Assembly (NCBI GenBank): GCA_025765595.1 | Contig: JAIVFH010000024.1 | Span: forward strand, 248,001 to 312,000 | Origin: Obelidium mucronatum | Lineage: Eukaryota; Chytridiomycota; Chytridiomycetes; Chytridiales; Chytriomycetaceae | Reading direction: 5' to 3' | DNA: 64,000 nt | Shown: positions 13,490 through 23,111 of the stretch, one piece after another | Layout of the letters: the number at the start of each line of letters is the position of its first letter | Position numbering within the stretch: the stretch's first letter is position 1 | Program-made: the position numbers and the translations under genes | The notes under the pieces: model-generated | What the model was told of the DNA's origin: nothing | Database searches by the model: none | What the model saw: only the letters and a program-made list of their open reading frames with translations

Positions 13490-14041
13490 TTATTTCAGCT
13501 TGGTTGATTGCGCACATCTATTTACAAAAACATGTGCATGATGGACCTCAGGCACAGTTTTCCGAGCCAGTTCATTCACAAACCACACATACTGCAAACC
13601 CTTAAACTCAGCCTCAAGTATAGCTTCCACTTGATCCGCCGGCATCTCCTCCTTTCCAGCACTCCAAACCAACCAATGCTCCACGCCTTCTTCCGCAGCG
13701 TATGGGAATTGATTACGGCAAAGAACCCAAGGCGGAACAACGCCGCCCTCGTTTTCAACATTTTCCAGCGCGACGGCTCGAATCAATCCATCCTGTTTCC
13801 CCACGTAGCTTGGGTAGTTTAATACGTCTACTTTGACGCAGTCAGAGACTGAGGCGTACTTTGACGTGTGTGTGGCAATGTAATTGACGTACACGTCAGC
13901 GACTTCAGGTGTGCGAGAAAAGTTGTCCATGGTGCGTGTGGCAACGGTTTCAACGATTTGAGACCACGTCAGAATTCCTTTGAATGGAACCATTGGGAGG
14001 TGTGGCCGCGTCGTTGGTTGTTGTTGTGCTGTTTCTGGCAT
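13490..14041 (-). CDS. DUF3605 family protein
   Basis: Single exon, 183 residues, from ATG 14041 to a stop at 13490. The sequence has the fungal DUF3605 layout: WSQIVETV near the N-terminus, an acidic middle, RNQFPYAAEEGVEHWLVW (the family's N-(D/Q)-(W/F)-PY...HLVVW core) and a C-terminal QYVWFVNE block. Function of the family is unknown; members are small soluble proteins without signal peptide or membrane segment, and none is visible here. It is convergent with the small gene ending at 13391. The call is from recognition of the block pattern, not a search. Confidence 0.7.
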   Translation of the reverse strand: MPETAQQQPTTRPHLPMVPFKGILTWSQIVETVATRTMDNFSRTPEVADVYVNYIATHTSKYASVSDCVKVDVLNYPSYVGKQDGLIRAVALENVENEGGVVPPWVLCRNQFPYAAEEGVEHWLVWSAGKEEMPADQVEAILEAEFKGLQYVWFVNELARKTVPEVHHAHVFVNRCAQSTKLK

Positions 14042-14158
14042 GTTCTTGCTTACAAGTATTTAATTGTTACGACTGGAATTATTTATTAATATTCACAAAC
14101 TCTCCTTTTATTTTATCACACTAAATGTACAAGGAATCGAGAAAAAGGGATCAGGGTA

Positions 14159-15550
14159 TCAAAACTCAAAGTCTTCAGTGAATGACACTTCAATAAGCTC
14201 TCCAGCTGTATCGCTTGAAACAACCAACGTTCCTCTATCTTTTAAAATTGCAATACCGGTGGGACGATAGCAATTGGCAGCCTTGGTTCCAAGACACCTG
14301 GTTTGCAGGTCGGTGGCTTCAAATAGTGTGATGATTCTGTTTGGTTGGTTTCCATATGGTTTCGGGAGACCGTTTTCAAATGGAATCATAATCACTGAGT
14401 AGCCAGTTGGAATGTCACGGTCTGTCCAACACAAAGCGATTTGAAATGAGAATTATAAAAAAGAGTGAAAAAAGAGAAGGAAAATTCACCACTTTCGGCG
14501 GGACAATAAAAAAGAAAAAGAAGAATCCATCGCCTTCGGCGGTCCATTGGCAAGAACGAAAAAAGGACACTTACTCCAGGATCCACGAAGGGTTACAACA
14601 AGGTTTCCTACAGCAGTGCACGGAAACGAAACTCCCTTGATTAAGCCACAGCCGTCTCCTTCCTTCAAAAACACCATTGAAATTGGAGCGGAATGGGCTG
14701 GAATATGCGCAAGAGGAACTAAGCAGGAGTATTGGTAAGAAACATCAGCGCATTGTAGAACCCAAGAGAGTCACCTTTGTTGTTTGAAGGATCGCGACAC
14801 CATTCGTCATCATGTATTCCATCAATACCACCCTTAATCCAGGACCATTGAGATCCGCGAGAAGAGTCGGACTCAAAATCCAGAGTCAGATTTCCAGCAG
14901 TGAAACAGTAAGGATAACCGTAAAAAGCGCCTTGAGTATCCAGCAAGTTGATTTCCTCCACTGGGCTGTCATTGTGGAAATCTACATCTGTTTGGCTAGT
15001 AGCAGCACTTGAAACGACCAAATCTTTTCGAGGCAGCATATCCGGACCGTTGTTTGCTTCCCACAGACGGCCTTCCGAGTCCCACGCTTGTGCAACTGAA
15101 TTTCTTAATCCATCAGCCCATAGTTCGCCATCCTCAACAAAATCAAAGCCAGTGTCTTCTGGGATAATCAACTCTCCATCGTCATTCATGATCTTGAAAC
15201 GAACAATGCGTGCCGCAGTTGAGTCCGCATCCACGTTCGAAACACTTCCAATGGACACGTAGAGATAGCCCGTTGATTCTTCAAAGGAAAGAGAGCGCGT
15301 CACGTGGCCGGCCGCGCCGCCCGCGGCGCCGTTGATGTTGCTGACGACGACGACGGCGTCCTCGGCGGCAAGACGCAGCGCGCCGCGGTAGTCCCACATG
15401 TAGACGGCGTCCGCGGACGACGCCAGCAGCAGCGAGTCGTTCGCGGCGAGCAGCAGGCCGTGGTTGAGCGCCAGGCCGGACGCGCGCCACTCGAGCAGCG
15501 CGGCGCGGCGGCCCGCGCGGATGCGCACGACGGCGTGCTGGTCGCGTGGG
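14159..15550 (-). pseudogene. Soluble quinoprotein (sorbosone/glucose) dehydrogenase-like gene, 5' truncated
   Basis: A beta-propeller PQQ-dehydrogenase-type enzyme of the fungal L-sorbosone/glucose dehydrogenase family. Visible blocks run from ALNHGLLLAANDSLLLASS and GHVTRSLSFEESTGYLYVSIGS through GLRNSVAQAWDSEGRLWEANN and AFYGYPYCF to a middle exon with IPAHSAPISMVFL and a last exon with GYSVIMIPFENG and NCYRPTGIAIL, ending at 14159. Exons are split near 14434-14486 and 14735. Upstream, the frame is recognisable only back to about 15550 (DQHAVVRIRAG), where extreme GC richness stops abruptly and an unrelated plus-strand gene begins at 15581. The family's first propeller segment and secretion signal are missing. 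I infer truncation by insertion; a distant unread first exon is the alternative. Confidence 0.7.
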
Positions 15551-15580
15551 CAATGTTGAAGAAAAATAATTATTTAAATT

Positions 15581-18500
15581 ATGGAACCCAACGCAAAGAC
15601 TCATCCGCTCGCAGCAAAGGACAAGCACAACAAGCATGACGCTGGTCAGCCACTGCGGCAGCAGCAGCAGCAGCAGCAGCAACAAAAACAACCACAACAA
15701 CAAGAACAACAACAGAGTCCAGCCTCCAAGTACCCACTTCCAGGTAAACACAACACACCTCTTTGCCCAAGAAATATCTTGATCAGCATGCCCATTGTTC
15801 CTAACCTTTTTTCCCTCATTCTCAAAGAAGAGGAGCCTTTCTTTTTGTTCACAGACGTACCCGCCATCTCTCCAGTGGTTGGACCTTCTCAGCCAACCAA
15901 TCAACAAGTGGCATCAAAGAAGCATGCAAGAGACGAATTGGTCCACATCCGTGAAACTGGTGTCACAAAGGAGTCTTCATTTGTTGCTGGATCTGAATAC
16001 AGCAGAGTCTATGGCAAGGGCTCGTCATCAAGTGTTTCAAGACCACTGTTGCACTTCAATGTTGATGAGCTTACTCCGATCATCATTAGAATCTTGAAAG
16101 AGTGTGACATTGAAAAGGCCACAACAAGATCAATCCGAAAACATATACCACCTGATAAATGCTTGGAGCAATTCGAACACGAAACCAACAAACTTATTGA
16201 TAAGTTATATGATGGTTTTATACGTGGCGATTTTGACACATCCAAAGAGGTATCAATTTTTTAATTTAGATTAATATTAGTTTTTGTGCTGATTAATCTG
16301 CCTTATATGATAATACTAGAAATGTTCATCATGCCGAAAAAGCAAACCTCTGCCAGAATTTTTATCAGATCAGGGTGAAAAGTGTAAAACTTGTAAATCC
16401 TGCCGGAATCGCAAGAGAGCTGTACGGAAATCACAAACTGAATCAAGCCATGTCAAGGTGTGTCCCTCATTATAATTTGTCTCTCTACTTTTTCAAATTA
16501 TTATTGCATTTACATTACAGTTTTAACGTCCTCTATAGGAACCCCAGCAAAACAACCAAACCCTTGATGTTGCTCCCCTCCTTGACAATGGATTCACTTT
16601 TGCCAATCCGTTGATTTCCATAACTGCCCAAGACATCCCTGCCATCCCAGAGAACCAGTATCCAACAGGTGTTGTTATTGGAGATGGAAACTGCTGTGCC
16701 CGATCCATCCTTTTGGCAACCACTGGGTCTCAAGAAAATTATGCTGAGCTTCGGCACAATGTCGTTGATTTTATTCTTTCAAATCCCACCAGTTTTGAAG
16801 AGGATCTCAAGCTCATGCATGGCAGCACTGTCCAGGAGTATTGTGAACGAATGAGTCAGGATCAAGAATTTGGGGATGATATATTTGTCCTGGCCGCAGC
16901 CCTAATCCTTGATATCAATATTCGTGTCATTATGGTCAACACACACAAGGCCACAACAACATTCTCTGCTCAGATTTTCTCTCCTGCGAATTCAACTGCA
17001 GAAATGATTTCTATTCATCTTGATTCTGGGGATTCTAATATGATCACTGTGCCTGATTCACTGACGTTGAAAAGAGTTATTACCCGAGAACCTCACTATG
17101 ATACTCTTTCTGGAACTTTGATGAATGTTGACTCAAAAGTGGCAACCTCTCAATTACACTATTCCCCTGTTTTTGAAACCCAACAAGTTGAATCCAGCAC
17201 CTCCTTGACATCTGCTGTTCTACATAAAATTGCTAAGCCTTCAAAGGCAAAATTTGCAAAAAAGTCAATTGGTGTGAAAGTCACAGAAGCGATATCCACT
17301 AAAAAGAGAGTATGACAATTTTTACTTTCAAAGGATACAACACTTAACATTGATTTACCACAGAAATTTTGTGAACACAACAGACAACGCTATTATTGTG
17401 TGGATTGCAAAGGGGGAGGAATCTGTGAACACAATAAGAGGCGTTCTAAATGTGTCGATTGTGATGGATCAGGAATCTGCGAACACAAAAAAGAACGCTA
17501 TTATTGTGTGGATTGCAAAGGGGGAGGAATCTGCGAACACAATAAGAGGCGTTTTGATTGTGTCGATTGTGATGGATCAGGAATCTGCGAACACAATAAG
17601 AGGCGTTTTGATTGTGTCGATTGTGATGGATCAGGAATCTGCGAACACAATAAGAGTCGTTCTAAATGTGTCGATTGTGATGGATCAGGAATCTGCGAAC
17701 ACAAAAAGGAACGCTATTATTGTGTGGATTGCAAAGGGGGAGGAATCTGCGAACACAAAAAGGAGCGTCGGTACTGTGTCGATTGTGATGGATCAGGAAT
17801 CTGCGAACACAATAAGAGGCGTTTTGATTGTGTCGATTGTGATGGATCAGGAATCTGCGAACACAAAAAGGAGCGTCGGTACTGTGTCGATTGTGATGGA
17901 TCAGGAATCTGCGAACACAAAAAGGAACGTCGGCACTGTGTCGATTGTGATGGATCAGGAATCTGCGAACACAAAAAAGAACGCTATTTTTGTGTGGATT
18001 GCAAAGGGGGAGGAATCTGCGAACACAATAAGAGGCGTTTTAATTGTGTCGATTGTGATGGAGGAAGGTAAAAATTGAAGTCTAAATTTGGCATTCTAGA
18101 GTTTTAACCCATGCCATTTTCAGATTTTGCAGACATCATCGGTCAAAGTATTATTGCTTGGATTGTGTATCCAGTGAAGAGGCAACCAAGAAAGGCTGGC
18201 TCTGCAAAGTCTGCCTCACTACAAAAACCAAGGCTGGAGTATGCAGTTCCTGCTTTACAAAATTGACCGGTGACCCAGTACTCAAAATTGAAGCTCTGGT
18301 TTTACAGGTTAGAGTGTTTGATTTTAGCTCAAGAATTTAAATATACATGTGTACAGACAGTGTGCCACTTTTTTGGCGAGGGTATTAGGTTCAACAAGAA
18401 CACATACCTTGGTGGAGCTTCTTGTAAGGATCAACTGGATGGAGCATGTATCGAGGAGAAAGCCAAGGGGGCCTTTCCAGATATTTTGCTTGTGTTGCTG

Positions 18501-19243
18501 GACCGTGTCTTGATCGTGGAAGTGGATGAGAATCGACACCGCTTTTACGAACAATCTTGTGAGCTTGCTCGCTATGATACACTACAGTTTGGAAGCACCA
18601 CCCTTCTACCAAGCAGAATTGTCCGATTCAACCCGCATGACACTCCAAATGTTCAGCTGGATCTGACAGCAAAATTGCGCATTCTGATTCAAAGAATGCG
18701 TGATTACCTTAATGAGGAACTTGATGTCAATGCTGCACCTGTTGCTTCAGTACAATTCCTGTTTTATGGACAGGTTAGAATTGCTAATTTTCATCAAGCT
18801 TTTGCCAATCATGCATCATCAACATTTACCCTTTTGCCTGACATAAATGATCTCACCATTAATCTAGGGAAGTGGCCATCAAGCTTTTGCCAATCATGCA
18901 TCATCAACAATTACCCTTTTGCCTGACATAAATGATCTCACCATTCCAGTGAATGAGGATTTGAGGGCATTCAGTTTAATTGATTTGGCATCAACTGACA
19001 AAATCATATTGGCAGCTGTTGAGGAGAAGATCAGCCCACTTATTATTCGTGAAAATCAGTGCCATGCCTTCTCCTCAAAAACTGGCAGGAATTGTTCGGC
19101 GGTAAGGGTTATGTTGGTGTTTTGGTTTCTAATTCTTTATCCAGGTAGCAAGAAAAAACTCAAACCTGTGTTCCCGTCATTTCAAAATGCAGCTTGCTGG
19201 CAAACCCTTTATGTTAGCCAAAGATAAGGATACAGATGTCTAG
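15581..19243 (+). CDS. OTU protease-like / Cys-His repeat / PD-(D/E)XK nuclease fusion, frameshifted near 3' end
   Basis: Exons: 15581-15743, 15855-16249, 16320-16457, 16539-17309, 17364-18067, 18124-18307, 18357 onward, and a last exon ending TAG at 19243; about 1000 residues. In order: Gln-rich N-terminus; Cys cluster KCSSCRKSKPLPEF...CKTCKSC (aa 187-232); OTU-like domain with GDGNCC (Asp about 281, Cys about 284); about 12 repeats of CVDC(D/K)G(S/G)GICEH(N/K)K (aa 490-720); a further CRHH/CLDC/CKVC/CSSC cluster; a nuclease-like domain FPDILL...LIVEVDENRH (Asp about 828, Glu about 841, Asp about 843) with RIVRFNPH; and a C-terminal zinc-like CSRHF. The 69-bp duplication at 18792-18945 shifts the frame before the last part. 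Known: OTU domains are deubiquitinases or transposon/viral proteases, and similar repeat-nuclease proteins occur in algae and giant viruses. Joint function is unknown. Confidence 0.75.
17364..18067 (+). repeat. 54-bp tandem repeat, about 12 copies, coding
   Basis: Nearly identical 54-bp units encode an 18-residue motif with spacing C-x2-C-x5-C-x-H-x6-C. Two main variants alternate irregularly: GATGGATCAGGAATCTGC (DGSGIC) and AAAGGGGGAGGAATCTGC (KGGGIC), with NKRRFD, NKRRSK, KKERYY or KKERRY linkers. The near identity at nucleotide level indicates recent expansion or gene conversion. Each unit supplies three Cys and one His, so a zinc-binding array is likely. Confidence 0.93.
18792..18945 (+). 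repeat. 69-bp direct duplication, offset 85 bp, causing a frameshift
   Basis: Positions 18792-18860 recur at 18877-18945 with a single mismatch, separated by 16 unrelated bases. The offset of 85 is not a multiple of three. The frame entering copy 1 (FYGQVRIANF) therefore hits a stop soon after, while the frame leaving copy 2 continues as NEDLRAFSLIDLAS. A single-copy version would be open throughout. No splice pair I found restores the frame. Confidence 0.85.
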
Positions 19244-19268
19244 GATAACTTCATGTATATTCTGACTT

Positions 19269-19366
19269 TCAATAAAAAGTGTCTTTGATCCATTTGAGCA
19301 CCTCTGTCAGGGTTTTGTTCTTCAGCCCAGAAATGTGGACTGTACACTTGGTTTTTGATCCACCAC
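19269..19366 (-). pseudogene. Fragment of a mobile-element protein (same as 49.3 kb)
   Basis: The minus strand encodes KTKCTVHISGLKNKTLTEV followed by LKWIKDTF. The minus strand at about 49385-49290 encodes KTKCTVHIPGLNNKSQPEV and YKWIKDTN. The two DNA segments are also recognisably alike. The copy here stops abruptly at the edge of a GC-rich block at about 19367, so it marks the right border of the inserted stretch. Confidence 0.7.
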
Positions 19367-19703
19367 GAGTCGGCAAGCCCGGAGCGGGAGGACGCCTTAC
19401 AAGCCGCCGTCGCTGTCGCCAAAATCGCGAGTCCCCCGTCTGCGCCGTACGCACGCCGGCTGCGACTGGCTGCGTCGCCGTCTGCGTCGCCGTCTGCGCA
19501 TCGAGCGTCCGCAGCGCGAGCAGCAGCGCGAGCAGCAGCAGCAGCCCGCCAAGCACGAGCCGGTGCGCGTAGCTGCGCGGCGTCGCGACGCGCCCCGACG
19601 CCGTGCGCAGAACAATGTGGCGCCGCGACGGCGACGCCGAGGACGCCCGGCGCCGGGGCCGCGTTGCCGTTGTCGTTGGAAGAAGCGGATCCGTTTCAAC
19701 CAT
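19367..19703 (-). pseudogene. First exon of a type II membrane protein, 3' truncated
   Basis: From ATG 19703, 28 bp beyond the RBM42-like stop codon, a GC-rich exon encodes MVETDPLLP, an Arg/Ser-rich cytosolic segment, one strong hydrophobic anchor (LVLGGLLLLLALLLAL) and a Gln/Thr-rich stalk followed by PPAPGLPTRG. At about 19366 composition changes and the sequence becomes a mobile-element fragment. The exon could be the lost 5' part of the GC-rich dehydrogenase gene at 14159-15550, which has the same strand and composition and is cut at the other border of the block. That link is inference: the propeller segment expected between them is absent. Confidence 0.5.
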
Positions 19704-19730
19704 GGCTTTATTTTATTCCTTAATTAACAT

Positions 19731-20639
19731 TCACTTTTTGACCAAGCCGCCAGTCACTACTTTCCGTAGATTCTTCATTTCAACACTTCGCTCTTCCCAG
19801 TTGGATTTTCTCAACTTGATTGGACGGTTTCCGACGTATTTACCTACGCGTATGCTGTTTGTTGATCGCAAAAAAAAAAAAAAAAAAAAGGAATAAAAAC
19901 ACACGTACCATCCATTTCCTTCAGTGCTGCAACAAAATCATTGGGATCCTTGAAACTCACAAATCCATACCCTTTGGACTTGGTCGTTTTCTTGTCGCGA
20001 ATCACCTTGGCCTTGACAAACGATGGATACTTTGAGAATGTTCGAACCAGCAACTCGTCGCCCACTTCGTTTCCCAAATCTCCACAAAACAAACGGAAAT
20101 CCTCTAACAAAAGAAATAAAAATAAATACATAATAAATGAGTAAGTGAATAAGAAGACTAGTGTAAATATCTTATGACTACGCACTTGGATCCCACTCAA
20201 GCATCGATTCGTCCTCCCATACTTCGCCACCTGCTGCCCGCAGCACCTTCTTCTTTTTCTTGACTATTTTGCCATCGTCCATCTTGTTTTTGGGCATCGC
20301 ATAGAGTGTTGATGTGGACCCGCCGGAACCAAAGAGAGGTCGCGGCGGCAGGAGAGTTGCTGTCATCTTCTTTTCCTTCTCCTTCTTCTTCTTGCTCTTT
20401 TCAGTTACTGTTGGAGGAACGTATCCTTCCGGGTAAGGCACTTCTCCAATGAGATTCATCTTGTCCAGTGAAGAAGACCCAACATGGCGCACACTTTGCA
20501 TCTGCTGCATCTGCATCGCCTGATGTTGCTGAAGTGCAAAAAGCTGTTGCTGTGCGTTTTGCTGCTGTTGGTGCATTGTTGGTGGTTGTTGTTGCTGTTG
20601 TAAGCCCAACCGGGAAGGATGGACATAATCGTAGGACAT
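19731..20639 (-). CDS. RNA-binding protein 42 (RBM42)-like, single RRM
   Basis: Starts ATG 20639; first exon is Gln-rich (LQQQQQPPTMHQQQQ) followed by KKKKKEKEKK-type basic runs and the conserved lead-in KVLRAAGGEVWEDESMLEWDP. Exon 2 gives the RRM: FRLFCGDLGNEVGDELL (RNP2) and KSKGYGFVSFKDPNDF (RNP1). The last exon gives YVGNRPIKLRKSNWEER and ends LVKK with TGA at 19731. This order and the E-D-x-S-(M/L)-L-E-W-D-P lead-in are specific to RBM42, a protein reported with hnRNP K and spliceosomal complexes in animals; a splicing role here is inference. An intron carries an A19 run on the plus strand. Confidence 0.88.
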
Positions 20640-20731
20640 GGTGTTTTTTTTTCTTATTAATATTATAAAACAGATAAATGAAGGATTTACTTTGATTCTT
20701 TATAAGTATTAAATAATTGTATTCATCTCTA

Positions 20732-22941
20732 TCACTCAATTTCAATGATCTCGACCACCCTCTTCTTCCTTGTCGCTGGTGCGGGAGCTTCGGGTTTTAC
20801 AGCCCCTAAACATAAGTCATCCCAATCATCCACACCGTGTTTTGAATTAGTAGCAGCACGCTTTTTGGTGGTCATGGATGGTGCTTTTCCAATGGCAGAA
20901 TCTTTTGGAACATGAATACCCTTCTGCTGCTGCTGGTGTTTCTCCTTCTTTTCATTCAATCGAGATGGTGCCAAGGTTTGTTGTTCCATAGGAGATGCTC
21001 TCCAAAACGGGTGAGGCTTCTTCCTCTTCACAGTGGTAGATTCCGAAGACGACAACGAATCAACTGGTTGATGTTCTTCATTGAATTCCGTGGTTGTTTC
21101 AAGAGTTGTTTTCGGGACACGATTTAAAGTTTTCCTTGGCTCCTTTGATGAATCTGGTTTCAGCGAAGAGGTTGGTACAACTTTTTTCTTCTCCTCTGGC
21201 TTGAGTTTGGCACCAAGTTCTGAGTCAATTTGTACACCAAACGATTTCATGTTCTCTGACGGAAGAGTTGTTGTTGTCGTTGTTGATCGAGGTTTAAGGA
21301 GTGATGCGGTTGTGGTGGCATTAGTGTTTGTGGGTTTCAGCGTTTCGTCAAGATCGATGACGTGTGCGTTTGGCAGCAGTTCCGCTTTGGGCACTTGGCT
21401 ATTTCTATCGCCTCGATTCCGCTTTGGAGTCGCAGCATTGCCGGCAGTATCATTCCTGTCGTCACCAAGATCACAAAACTTTCGTTTGCCACCCACTTTC
21501 AACGAGCCCAAACTTGGATCCAAAATTTCCTCCTGAAGTTTTGCATTCCCATCATTCACCAATTTATCGTTCCCTTCTTCACCTTTCTCCTTAAAATCAT
21601 TGTCACCATCGTCCTCATCCAACCCATCCAACACGGTTACCCTCAACCTCAAATCTCCTCTCCCCCCACCTTCCTTCACCCACCCTTCTCCCTCCAACAA
21701 ATACTCATCCCCATTCTCCAAAACAATCCCACCCGTACAACAATCCAACAACCGCCCATCCACACCCAAGAAAGTCACATTCTTGCACTGCTCTTTTGCT
21801 TGCCGTTTCGTTATCCGCAAATCCCCTAGCAAATCCGCAGACATCCCTACAGCTCCACTCTGGTACTGACTGTTTGGGATCCGCGATATACATGAATGCG
21901 GTTGGACTTTTAATTGCACTTTTAAATCCTCATAGTGTCGTCCTGCGTTTCCTGCTGCACCGCCGCCACCTCCTCCTTGATGAGGATACCTGCCTCCAAA
22001 ACCTTTGGACGGCTTCAGAAAATCAACGGCTGGTGTTTTTATTGTTGTTGTTGTTTGTTGTGCGGAGTTGTCCAAGACTGTTGTTGTAGCCGATGTTGGT
22101 GGGATTTCGTTTCCAGCTCCTGGAATCGTAATGATGCTTCCGTCCGTGTGTTTGAGGGCGTGTAATTGGATCGTTATTTTTTGTTTTTCCTGAATGGGGA
22201 TTTGCTCTCTTATCCTCCTGTGGTGATTGCTGGTGGTGGTGGTCGCAGTTGGAGTAGTGTATGTTGTTCGAGATACGAAAACTGTTTTCGCGGTTGATGA
22301 AAAAAGGTTTTCCAGTGTGACTGTTGCGATAATGGGTTCGTTTGTTGAACGTGACGTTGTCGTTGTTGTTGTTGGTAAGTTTGACCAGAATGACGGGTCT
22401 GAAGTCGCCGTGTTATTATTAAATTTGCTGCTTGGATTGCTAAAGTTTGGAGTGAACGAAGGAGGTTTCGTGCTTTGAGGGACTGGGGGCGTTGGGTCGT
22501 CGTGATGTGTTGGTGGTGGTCGATGGGGTTTTTGACGGTGGGGTTTCGTTGTTTCGGTGAACTGTTTCGCTGGTTCCTGCTTCTGCTGTTGTTGCTGATG
22601 GCCAAATACAGGCTCATAATTCTGCAGTCGGGGCAAATTCAGTACTTCTGTTGAACTGGGTGAACAGTGGGACTCACTGGATTTCGCTCATCGTAAGCTC
22701 GCCTCTTCTCTGGATCCATCAGTACTGCATTCGCCATAGATATATCTTTGAACATTTGGTCCGCATATTTTTTATTTTCGGGTGTGTTGCGGTCGGGATG
22801 GTACTTGAGTGCCTGGAAACAAAGGTCAGCTTTTACTCCAGCCAGCTGGGCCAGACCCGAACTTACTAATAGTCTATATGCTTTTTTAATCTCAGCATCT
22901 GTCGCCTGTCTACCCACACCCAAAGTCTTGTATGGATTCAT
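20732..22941 (-). CDS. Type II DnaJ (Hsp40) co-chaperone, divergent and extended
   Basis: ATG 22941 opens a J domain ([22 protein letters not shown], then ALKYHPDRN with HPD after a 54-nt intron, then [13 protein letters not shown]). A 56-nt intron (22678-22623, GTGAGT...CTGCAG) joins NP to [13 protein letters not shown]; without it the J domain and the long ORF look like separate genes. The C-terminal part matches DnaJ substrate-binding domains: [18 protein letters not shown]...[28 protein letters not shown] (CTD I) and [14 protein letters not shown]...[12 protein letters not shown]...LEGEGW (CTD II). No Cys-rich zinc finger, so type II. A 300-residue low-complexity acidic/basic tail ends EIIEIE. 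Probable Hsp70 partner with an unusual tail. Confidence 0.82.
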
Positions 22942-23111
22942 CAAAATTGTTCTTTGTCTTATTTTTTTTTTAAACTCTCTGCGAAAAAAAGTTAAGAGGC
23001 AGTTAGTGGCCTCTTTTCCACATCTTCAACCAAAGAATTGATTAATCGCGTTCCTGTGATTATTGAAGTTGTCATGGCAATGAATTTGCGACCTATGCAG
23101 TCCCAAAAAAG

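Noticed and set aside
15579..15907. Minus-strand Leu- or Val/Ala-rich ORFs that look like signal peptides or membrane segments upstream of the dehydrogenase
   Set aside because: They are antisense to a CAG/CAA glutamine run in exon 1 of the OTU gene; hydrophobicity is a by-product and no splice links them to the dehydrogenase with family similarity.
17501..17974. Repeats at 17.4-18.07 kb as a CRISPR array
   Set aside because: The units are contiguous and coding, with no variable spacers, in an intron-bearing genome.
17350..18078. Plus-strand 242-aa ORF in the alternate frame of the tandem repeat
   Set aside because: The alternate frame lacks the conserved Cys/His pattern, and spliced continuity supports the frame with CVDCxGxGICEH.
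21081..22478. Plus-strand Val/Ser-rich ORFs over the DnaJ tail
   Set aside because: Antisense to the long open frame that carries DnaJ C-terminal domains.
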